Source: Cupriavidus consociatus
GTDB taxonomy: Bacteria; Pseudomonadota; Gammaproteobacteria; Burkholderiales; Burkholderiaceae
Assembly: GCF_017814975.1 (NCBI RefSeq)
Contig: NZ_JAGIQA010000029.1
Span: 1-64,000, forward strand
Length of the DNA: 64,000 nt
Reading direction: 5' to 3'
Positions 57,493-64,000 of the stretch are shown here, one piece after another (position 1 is the first letter of the stretch; each line of letters opens with the position of its first letter). A model generated the notes under the pieces. That model was not told the origin of the DNA. It saw only the letters and a list, made by a program, of their open reading frames with translations, and ran no database searches. The translations under genes were made by a program, and so were the position numbers.

Positions 57493-59001
57493 TCAGCCAT
57501 TCAGGTTCCACACGCCTCGGCCGGGCAAGCGCCCGGCATTCCTATGTGCGACCAGCTTCTTGTACAAGGCCGCCCGACTGATGCCGATGCTTGCGGCAGC
57601 GCGAGCCACGTGGCCCGAACTTGCCGCCAGTGCGCGGACGAGATAGGCGGCTTCGAACTGGGCCATCGCTTCGGCATAACCAAGCTCTGGAGGGGGCTGA
57701 ATGAGCGCTTCCGGAGCCGCGGGTTGCGCCGGCAATGATCCCGGATCCTGTACAACTCTCAAGCCCAGCAGAGATGCCAGCGTGCTGTCATCCACCTCGC
57801 CAGTATCGTGCATCATCACCAGCCGCTCGAGGATGTTGCGCAATTGGCGCACATTGCCAGGCCAATCATATTGGACAAGCATTTGCAGTGCGGCCTGCGT
57901 CAGCGCAGGGGCGTCGCGCTCCGCGCGCGTGCAAATCTCTTCCAGCATGGCATACACCAGAGGCAAGAGATCAGGCTGGCGCTGCCGCAGTGGCGGCAGG
58001 CAGATTGGCAGCACATTGAGCCGGTAATATAGGTCCGCACGAAACTTGCCGGCTTCCACCAAGGCTGGCAGATCGGCCGAGGTGGCGGCGATGATGCGCA
58101 CATCGGAGCGGATGATGCGGTTCGAGCCGATGGGTTCGATCTCTTTCTCTTGCAAGGCACGCAGTAGTTTGCTTTGCAGCATCAGAGGCATGTCCCCAAT
58201 CTCGTCGAGGAACAGTGTGCCCCCATCGGCCAGCTCGAACTTGCCCATACGGCCTTTGCGCTCTGCGCCGGTGTAAGCGCCGGGCGCCGCGCCGAAAAAC
58301 TCTACTTCGAGCAATGTCTCGGGAATGGCCGCCATATTGAGTGTCACCAGCGGCCGCCCCGCGCGCGCCGAGGCGGCGTGAATGGCATGGGCCAGCAGTT
58401 CCTTGCCGGTGCCAGTCTCGCCCAGCAGCAACACCGGTGCATCGGCTTGTGCGGCACGGCGCGCCATCCGTTTGACCTCCAGGGTCGCGGGGCAGTTGCC
58501 AACGAAGCTGGCAAAGGTGTACTTGGCGCGCCGCGTCTGTTCGAGCGTACGGCGCGTAGCCATCAATTCTTCCCGCACGCGCGTGTAATGTGTGAACAGC
58601 GGGGTGAGCGACTTGAGCTCGTCGAAGAGGGCAAAGCCAACCGCGCCGATTGTATTGCCGTCGTTGTCCTTGATCGGCAGTCGCATCACGATCATCGGAT
58701 CCTGAGGGGTCTCGAGGATATCGAGCAGGATGGGCTTACCCGTCTTGACCACCTGGCGCATCAAGCTGTTCGGAATGACCTTTTCGCACTCCAGGCCGAT
58801 AGCCGCCTGTGCGTCCTCGAAACCGAATCGTGCGGCATACCGTTTGTTGATCCACACAACGCGCGCGTTCGTGTCTACCACGATGGTTCCCTCGCTGAAG
58901 TTTTCGAAGGTCCTGAACAGCGATTCCATGGCGCGCCGGGCAACGGCATCGTAATTGCCCAACATGCTGCTGTCTTCCGCCTCGCGCGATCTGCTCATCA
59001 T
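57493..59001 (-). CDS. sigma-54-dependent activator (PAS-AAA+-Fis HTH)
   Basis: 502 residues. The N-terminal PAS-type sensor (about 20-140) is followed by an AAA+ domain with Walker A GETGTGKE, GAYTGA in the sigma-54 contact loop (here with Tyr), and Walker B GGTLFLDEIGDM, and a C-terminal Fis-type HTH (HVARAAASIGISRAALYKKL). It activates sigma-54 promoters in response to a cytoplasmic signal. It is divergent from the GntP permease and 3-hydroxybutyrate dehydrogenase genes, its probable targets. Confidence 0.93.
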   Translation of the reverse strand: MMSRSREAEDSSMLGNYDAVARRAMESLFRTFENFSEGTIVVDTNARVVWINKRYAARFGFEDAQAAIGLECEKVIPNSLMRQVVKTGKPILLDILETPQDPMIVMRLPIKDNDGNTIGAVGFALFDELKSLTPLFTHYTRVREELMATRRTLEQTRRAKYTFASFVGNCPATLEVKRMARRAAQADAPVLLLGETGTGKELLAHAIHAASARAGRPLVTLNMAAIPETLLEVEFFGAAPGAYTGAERKGRMGKFELADGGTLFLDEIGDMPLMLQSKLLRALQEKEIEPIGSNRIIRSDVRIIAATSADLPALVEAGKFRADLYYRLNVLPICLPPLRQRQPDLLPLVYAMLEEICTRAERDAPALTQAALQMLVQYDWPGNVRQLRNILERLVMMHDTGEVDDSTLASLLGLRVVQDPGSLPAQPAAPEALIQPPPELGYAEAMAQFEAAYLVRALAASSGHVARAAASIGISRAALYKKLVAHRNAGRLPGRGVWNLNG

Positions 59002-59029
59002 TTATCTCCGTATAGAGACTAATTCTCAC

Positions 59030-59048
59030 ATAAAAGACTGTCTTTTAT
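59030..59048. promoter_or_regulatory. activator-binding dyad (UAS) between the divergent genes
   Basis: ATAAAAGAC-T-GTCTTTTAT is a perfect 9-bp inverted repeat with a single central base, about 90 bases upstream of a sigma-54 promoter. That is typical of an enhancer-binding-protein site. It also covers the activator's own start region. Confidence 0.6.
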
Positions 59049-59121
59049 CAATTTGTCTATGTTCCGAGAATTTTTGGTGCGGCATGACGAGCTGTAGTGT
59101 CTTATGAGCCATATATTTGCC

Positions 59122-59137
59122 TGGCATGAACGGTGCA
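59122..59137 (+). promoter_or_regulatory. sigma-54 promoter of the permease operon
   Basis: TGGCATG-AACG-GTGCA fits the -24/-12 consensus TGGCACG-N4-TTGCA, with two deviations. It lies 112 bases before the permease start and downstream of the 59030 dyad. Confidence 0.65.
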
Positions 59138-59248
59138 TTGATGCCGTGCCCTAGACGGTTTTGCTCGCTCTGGGCAAATACGTGCGCGGCGGTTAGCCGA
59201 CCCCGCCATGACACGATGCAACCAAGAAAAAATCCTCGTGGAGACTTC

Positions 59249-60640
59249 ATGTCATTTGTTGTTGTCGTTGCAGCCCTTGCTTTTCTGATGCTCGCCGCTT
59301 ACCGCGGTTACAGCGTCATTCTGTTTGCTCCTCTGGCCGCGCTCGGCGCCGTGGCCCTGACGGAACCGTCCGCTGTCGCCCCAGCATTTACGGGCATCTT
59401 TATGGAGAAGATGGTCGGTTTCGTGAAGCTGTATTTCCCGGTGTTCCTGCTGGGTGCCGTCTTTGGCAAAGTCATTGAGCTGTCGGGCTACTCTCGCTCC
59501 ATCGTCGCAGCCGCAATCCGCTATATCGGCAGCGCGCGCGCCAACGCTGTGATTGTTGCCGTGTGCGCCTTGCTGACCTATGGCGGGGTATCGCTCTTCG
59601 TGGTGGTGTTTGCCGTGTATCCGTTTGCGGCGGAGCTCTATCGCCAGAGCAATATTCCCAAACGCCTGATGCCCGGTGCCATCGCACTTGGCGCTTTCTC
59701 GTTTACGATGGACTCTCTGCCGGGTACGCCGCAGATCCAGAACATCATTCCTACGACGTTCTTCAAGACCACTGCATGGGCCGCGCCAGTGCTTGGCGTG
59801 GCTGGAGCGCTGTTCATCATTATCGTGGGCCTCGGCTACCTCGAATGGCGGCGGCGTGATGCATTGAAACGCGGTGAAGGCTATGGCACCTCGCTTCTGA
59901 ATGAGCCGGAACCGGTGCATACGCTCCATCTGCCAAATCCGTTGCTCGCCATGGCGCCGCTGGTGGTGGTTGGTGCGTCCAACTTTGTGCTGACCCGAAT
60001 GATTCCACAATGGTATGGCGCACAGAGCAGCGTCGCCTTGCCCGGGCTGGCCAAGCCAGTCACGCTGCCGACCGCAACAGTGACCGCCATTTGGGCAGTT
60101 GAAGGTGCTTTGCTGCTGGGTATTGCATTTGTGTTGCTAACCGCATTCGGCGCCGTGCGACAGCGATTCTCCGAGGGCACGAAGACGGCTGTCGGAGGCG
60201 CGCTGCTGGCGTCGATGAATACCGCTTCGGAATATGGGTTTGGTGGCGTGATTGCGGCGCTCCCGGGTTTCCTCTTCGTAGGCGACGCTCTCAAGAGCAT
60301 TCCAGATCCGCTAGTTAATGCCGCTGTTTCGGTGAGTTCCCTGGCAGGTATTACGGGATCGGCCTCGGGGGGAATGAGTATTGCTTTGGCGGCCATGGGC
60401 GACACATTCATCCATGGAGCCCAGGCGGCCGGCATTCCGCTTGACGTATTGCACCGTGTTGTATCGATGGCCAGCGGCGGCATGGACACGCTGCCACACA
60501 ACGGCGCGGTGATTACGCTGCTGGCTGTGACCGGCCTGACGCACCGCGAGTCATATCGGGACATCTTTGCCGTCACGCTGATCAAGACGCTGGCTGTCTT
60601 CTTTGTCATCCTGGTCTTCTATCTGACTGGGCTCGTCTGA
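59249..60640 (+). CDS. GntP-family permease
   Basis: 463 residues from ATG 59249 behind GTGGAG; a longer frame to 59117 overlaps the promoter. About twelve to fourteen membrane segments, with the GntP/CitM-type features PVFLLGAVFGKVIELSGYSRSI, MPGAIALGAFSFTMDSLPGTPQIQN and PHNGAVITLLAVTGLTHRESY. GntP members import sugar acids, citrate or hydroxyacids. With the downstream 3-hydroxybutyrate dehydrogenase, 3-hydroxybutyrate import is the best guess. Sigma-54 control is indicated upstream. Confidence 0.88.
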   Translation: MSFVVVVAALAFLMLAAYRGYSVILFAPLAALGAVALTEPSAVAPAFTGIFMEKMVGFVKLYFPVFLLGAVFGKVIELSGYSRSIVAAAIRYIGSARANAVIVAVCALLTYGGVSLFVVVFAVYPFAAELYRQSNIPKRLMPGAIALGAFSFTMDSLPGTPQIQNIIPTTFFKTTAWAAPVLGVAGALFIIIVGLGYLEWRRRDALKRGEGYGTSLLNEPEPVHTLHLPNPLLAMAPLVVVGASNFVLTRMIPQWYGAQSSVALPGLAKPVTLPTATVTAIWAVEGALLLGIAFVLLTAFGAVRQRFSEGTKTAVGGALLASMNTASEYGFGGVIAALPGFLFVGDALKSIPDPLVNAAVSVSSLAGITGSASGGMSIALAAMGDTFIHGAQAAGIPLDVLHRVVSMASGGMDTLPHNGAVITLLAVTGLTHRESYRDIFAVTLIKTLAVFFVILVFYLTGLV

Positions 60641-60704
60641 CCACGCCATGCATGTGCGAACGCTTTCGCGCATGCAGTAACCGATCCCTCTACTGCAGAT
60701 TTCT

Positions 60705-61481
60705 ATGACATCCCTGAACGGAAAAACCGCGCTCGTCACCGGCTCAACCAGCGGCATCGGCCTGGGCATCGCGCAAGTGCTGGCTCAGGCCGGCGCCAAT
60801 ATCGTACTCAATGGCTTTGGAGACTCGGATGCTGCGCTCGCTGCCATTCGGGCAACCGGTACCGAAGTTATCCATCACGCCGCCGACATGCGAAATTCGA
60901 AGGAAATTGAAGCCATGTTTGCCGTGGTGCATGAGCGCTTCGGCGCAGTGGATGTACTGGTGAATAACGCGGGCATCCAGCATGTGTCACCGATTGAGAC
61001 CTTTGACGCCCAAAAATGGGACGACATCATCGCCATCAACCTGAGCTCTGGGTTCCATACAACTAGGCTGGCGCTGCCTGGCATGCGTACGCGCAACTGG
61101 GGCCGGATCATCAATATTGCTTCGGTGCACGGCCTGGTTGGATCTGCTGGCAAGTCGGCCTACGTAGCAGCCAAGCATGGGCTAGTGGGATTGACGAAAG
61201 TCACCGCCCTGGAAACGGCGCTCACTGCTGTGACCTGCAACGCTATCTGTCCAGGCTTCGTACTGACGCCATTGGTGCAGCAGCAAATCGACGATCTGGC
61301 CGCAAGGGAAAGGCTGTCTCCGGACGATGCTCGGGCGCGCTTGCTTGGCGAAAAGCAGCCGTCCGGCCGGTTCGTGACGCCGGAGGAGCTCGGGAACCTG
61401 GCGCTGATGCTCTGCTCCCCCCAGGCGGCCGAGGTGCGCGGCGCGACGTGGGTGGCTGACGGCGGGTGGACCGCCCAGTGA
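60705..61481 (+). CDS. 3-hydroxybutyrate dehydrogenase (SDR)
   Basis: 258 residues, the normal length. The SDR Rossmann motif TGSTSGIGLGIA, the characteristic IVLNGFG of bacterial D-3-hydroxybutyrate dehydrogenases, NNAGIQHV, and the catalytic Ser-Tyr-Lys of INIASVHGLVGS and YVAAKHG are all present. It oxidises 3-hydroxybutyrate to acetoacetate with NAD, linking poly-hydroxybutyrate breakdown to central metabolism. It lies 65 bases downstream of the GntP permease in a likely operon. Confidence 0.85.
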   Translation: MTSLNGKTALVTGSTSGIGLGIAQVLAQAGANIVLNGFGDSDAALAAIRATGTEVIHHAADMRNSKEIEAMFAVVHERFGAVDVLVNNAGIQHVSPIETFDAQKWDDIIAINLSSGFHTTRLALPGMRTRNWGRIINIASVHGLVGSAGKSAYVAAKHGLVGLTKVTALETALTAVTCNAICPGFVLTPLVQQQIDDLAARERLSPDDARARLLGEKQPSGRFVTPEELGNLALMLCSPQAAEVRGATWVADGGWTAQ

Positions 61482-61623
61482 ACTGCTAATCCCGATAGCG
61501 GCGCGAACAGCGCAAGCTTCCCGCAACTCTGGTGGGGAGCACACGACTGACAGAGCAGGTAGGAGTCCTTCGCGCCATGCATCGCAACATCTTTCACCGC
61601 AGCGCTTTCGAGCACCGCAAATC

Positions 61624-62040
61624 ATGAGTACGCAGCAAAACAAATTCTCTCACGTCAAGCCGGGCGACACCGAGTTCACCAGCGGTGGCCTGCGCGACTT
61701 CTTCATTTATCGTTACCTTGGCATTGCGCAGGCAACCGGTGGCAAGGTCATTGCCCATCTGGTACGCGCCAACAGTGCTCCTGAGGCAGGCACTGGGTGG
61801 CATGTTCATGGCGCCGACTTTCATATCGTTTATATGCTCAAGGGCTGGGCGAAGTTCATGTACGAGGACAAGGAAACCTTGGTCGAAGCGGGAGACTGTG
61901 TGCATCAGCGACCGGGTATCCGCCATTTTCTGTTCGACTACTCGGCCGATATGGAATACCTGGAAGTCGTTGGCCCCGCCGCGTTTACCAGCGTGGGTGT
62001 AGAGGGTCCGTGTGCGGTGCCGGCGCCAGGAGAATGGTGA
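61624..62040 (+). CDS. cupin-domain protein
   Basis: 138 residues. A single cupin barrel with GTGWHVHGADFHIVYMLKGWAKF (metal-binding His, His pattern) and VEAGDCVHQRPGIRHFL (second motif). Such small cupins act as isomerases, dioxygenases or sensors. It follows the SDR gene by 142 bases on the same strand and could belong to the same regulon. The substrate is unknown. Confidence 0.82.
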   Translation: MSTQQNKFSHVKPGDTEFTSGGLRDFFIYRYLGIAQATGGKVIAHLVRANSAPEAGTGWHVHGADFHIVYMLKGWAKFMYEDKETLVEAGDCVHQRPGIRHFLFDYSADMEYLEVVGPAAFTSVGVEGPCAVPAPGEW

Positions 62041-62239
62041 CGCCTCGCGTTGGTTCGAGGCTAAGGGGTTAGGGCGGTAAATCGGCGTGTTGCGCTCACC
62101 ATCAGCAAGCGCCCCGCACCTAATGACATCACCGGACTGACACTGAAAGAAATCAGGACGAGAAGCGGGATTTAGCTCGCTTCCCGGTGGTGCCCGACAC
62201 AATCCGGCAACAATCCATAACAGGGGCAGGCAGGAGACA

Positions 62240-63016
62240 ATGAATCAACACGAAACCATTCTTCAAACGCGGAACCTCACCAAGGAGTTCAAGGGGTTCA
62301 CCGCGGTGAGCGACGTCAACCTACAGGTGCGCCGCGGCTCGATCCATGCATTGATCGGGCCCAACGGCGCGGGCAAGACCACTTGCTTCAACCTGCTCAC
62401 CAAGTTCCTGGAGCCGACCACCGGCACCATCGTATTCAACGGCATCGACATCACCCGCGAGAAGCCCGCGCAGATCGCGCGCCGCGGCGTGATCCGCTCG
62501 TTCCAGATCTCGGCGGTGTTCCCGCACCTGACGGTGATGGAGAACGTGCGCATCGGGTTGCAGCGCCAGCTCGGCACCGCTTACCAGTTCTGGCGCAGCG
62601 AGCGCTCGCTCGATGTGCTCAACGACCGCGCCATGGAGCTGCTCGAGCAGGTGGGGCTGACCGAGTTCGCGCAGACGCTGACGGTGAACCTGCCGTACGG
62701 TCGCAAGCGCGCGCTGGAGATTGCCACCACGCTGGCGATGGAGCCCGAGCTGATGCTGCTCGACGAGCCCACGCAGGGCATGGGCCACGAGGACGTGGAC
62801 CGCGTCACGCAGCTGATCAAGAAGGTCTCCGCGGGGCGCACCATCCTGATGGTCGAGCACAACATGAGCGTGGTCTCGTCGATCGCCGACAAGATCACCG
62901 TGCTGCAGCGTGGCGCGATCCTGGCCGAGGGCCCTTACGCCGAGGTGTCGAAGGACCCGCGCGTGATGGAGGCCTACATGGGCACGGCCGATGCCGAGCT
63001 GCAGGGCGCGCACTGA
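62240..63016 (+). CDS. livG: branched-chain amino-acid-type ABC ATPase (LivG-like)
   Basis: 258 residues. Walker A GPNGAGKTTC, LivG-type insertion FQISAVFPHLTVMENVRIGLQRQLG, a signature region NLPYGRKRALEIATTLA in place of LSGGQ, Walker B LMLLDEPTQGMGHEDV, and MVEHNMSVV. This is the usual LivG design. It works with the following LivF and a periplasmic binding protein to import amino acids or related acids. A purine-rich leader GGGGCAGGCAGGAG precedes the start. Confidence 0.88.
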   Translation: MNQHETILQTRNLTKEFKGFTAVSDVNLQVRRGSIHALIGPNGAGKTTCFNLLTKFLEPTTGTIVFNGIDITREKPAQIARRGVIRSFQISAVFPHLTVMENVRIGLQRQLGTAYQFWRSERSLDVLNDRAMELLEQVGLTEFAQTLTVNLPYGRKRALEIATTLAMEPELMLLDEPTQGMGHEDVDRVTQLIKKVSAGRTILMVEHNMSVVSSIADKITVLQRGAILAEGPYAEVSKDPRVMEAYMGTADAELQGAH

Positions 63017-63029
63017 AGCGGGGGACGAT

Positions 63030-63761
63030 ATGATGAGCACCAACAACACACCCGCACTCGAAATCAAGGGCCTGCAGGCCTGGTACGGCGAATCGCACAT
63101 CCTGCACGGCGTTGACCTCACCGTGAACCGCGGCGAAGTGGTCACGCTGCTGGGCCGCAACGGCGCCGGCCGCACCACCACGCTGCGCGCGATCATGGGC
63201 CTGACCGGCGCGCGCAAGGGCTCGATCAAGGTCAACGGCAACGAGACCATCGGCCTGCCGACGCACAAGATCGCGCACTACGGCATCGGCTATTGCCCCG
63301 AAGAGCGTGCGATCTTCTCCAGCCTGTCATGCGAGGAGAACCTGCTGCTGCCGCCGCAGCTCAAGGGCAAGTCGGGTAAAAGCGCGGGCATGAGCGAAGC
63401 CGAGATCTACGACATGTTCCCCAATCTGAAGGAGCGCCGCCAGAGTCAGGGCACGCGCCTGTCGGGCGGCGAGCAGCAGATGCTGGCGGTCGGGCGCATC
63501 CTGCGCACCGGCGCCAATCTGCTGCTGCTCGACGAGATCTCGGAAGGGCTGGCGCCGGTGATTGTGCAGGCGCTGGCGCGCATGATCCGGATGCTCAAGC
63601 AGAAGGGGTACACGGTGGTGATGGTTGAGCAGAACTTCCGCTTCGCCGCGACGCTGGCCGACCGCTTCTACGTAATGGAGCACGGCAGCATCGTCGAACG
63701 CTTCGATGCCGGCGAACTGCAGGCAAAGATGCCGGTGCTGCATGAACTGCTCGGGGTCTGA
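63030..63761 (+). CDS. livF: branched-chain amino-acid-type ABC ATPase (LivF-like)
   Basis: 243 residues from ATG 63030 behind GGGGGAC. Walker A reads GRNGAGRTTT, with Arg in place of the usual Lys; signature TRLSGGEQQMLAVGRIL, Walker B LLLLDEISEGLAPVIV, and VEQNFRFA are normal for LivF. It partners LivG, 13 bases upstream. The Lys-to-Arg change would impair most ATPases, so either it is a lineage habit or the site is regulatory. Confidence 0.88.
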   Translation: MMSTNNTPALEIKGLQAWYGESHILHGVDLTVNRGEVVTLLGRNGAGRTTTLRAIMGLTGARKGSIKVNGNETIGLPTHKIAHYGIGYCPEERAIFSSLSCEENLLLPPQLKGKSGKSAGMSEAEIYDMFPNLKERRQSQGTRLSGGEQQMLAVGRILRTGANLLLLDEISEGLAPVIVQALARMIRMLKQKGYTVVMVEQNFRFAATLADRFYVMEHGSIVERFDAGELQAKMPVLHELLGV

Positions 63762-63831
63762 CGCACTGAGGTATTTCCAGACATCAAACTAGTGGCATGG
63801 ACGCCACGGCAACACATCAGGAGACATGAGA

Positions 63832-64000
63832 ATGAAAAGGACTAAGCTCACGGCCGCAGCGACGGCGCTCGCAATGTGCACGGTAGCCGGCGCAGCCACG
63901 GCGCAGGTGTCGAACGACAAGATCAAGGTTGGCTTTATCACCGACATGTCAAGCCTGTACGCCGACATAGACGGAAAGGGCGGCCTCGATGCAGTCAAGA
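63832..64000 (+). CDS. ABC transporter substrate-binding protein, 3'-truncated by window
   Basis: The N-terminal 56 residues are visible. A signal peptide (KRTKLTAAATALAMCTVAGAATA) cleaves near ATA-Q, followed by IKVGFITDMSSLYADIDGKGG, the start of a LivJ/LivK-type (periplasmic binding protein type 1) receptor. It belongs with the two upstream ATPases. The rest lies beyond the window. Confidence 0.82.
   Translation, partial: MKRTKLTAAATALAMCTVAGAATAQVSNDKIKVGFITDMSSLYADIDGKGGLDAVK

Overview
The window reads as a GC-rich betaproteobacterium of the Burkholderiaceae, most like Cupriavidus or Ralstonia. This rests on SolI/SolR-type quorum-sensing proteins, a 3-hydroxybutyrate module next to a GntP permease, LivG/LivF-type transporters and the general protein style. 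The mix of accessory genes would suit a secondary replicon or an island, but the replicon cannot be seen here.

Left part (1-17.4 kb). A 5'-truncated phytase-like esterase is followed by a gene-poor, decayed stretch: a group II intron remnant, small unknown genes, tRNA-Ser(UGA), a PAP2 phosphatase, a broken IS5-family transposase and an AT-rich gene desert with stem-loops. Then come two large c-di-GMP enzymes (EAL-CBS-GGDEF; CHASE-PAS-GAF-GGDEF-EAL), a protein with tandem YCA repeats, and pgi.

Centre (17.4-53.8 kb). This is the main item: a quorum-sensing-controlled lipopeptide gene cluster. It has an AHL synthase, two LuxR regulators, a Lol/MacB-like envelope export block (ABC ATPase, FtsX-type permease, lipoprotein, DJ-1-like protein, LolA-like carrier, beta-barrel), a phosphopantetheinyl transferase and a RidA protein. 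A leftward operon encodes an ACP, an alpha/beta-hydrolase with a cysteine nucleophile, a cysteine-synthase-like PLP enzyme, a GNAT, an amidohydrolase and a MauG-like di-haem peroxidase. A rightward operon encodes a haem-oxygenase-like metalloenzyme, a free-standing adenylate-forming ligase, a FAAL-ACP, a PKS (KS-AT-DH-KR-ACP), an NRPS (docking-C-A*-PCP-E), a second NRPS (C-A*-PCP-reductase) and a small membrane protein. Both NRPS adenylation domains (A*) have lost their core motifs, so amino acids must be supplied in trans. The free ligase, the free ACP and the Cys-nucleophile acyltransferase-like protein are the obvious candidates. CTG-N10-CAG lux-box-like dyads precede luxI, the export operon and the divergent biosynthetic operons, and a near match precedes the second luxR. 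The inferred product is a fatty-acyl, PKS-extended dipeptide released as an aldehyde or alcohol.

Right part (53.8-64 kb). Remnants of an IS200-type transposase and a tyrosine integrase lie beyond the cluster. They are followed by a DUF1624 membrane protein, a type II NADH dehydrogenase behind an AcrR-like operator, a sigma-54 activator with its divergent GntP permease/3-hydroxybutyrate dehydrogenase/cupin genes, and the start of a branched-chain amino-acid-type ABC transporter that runs off the window.
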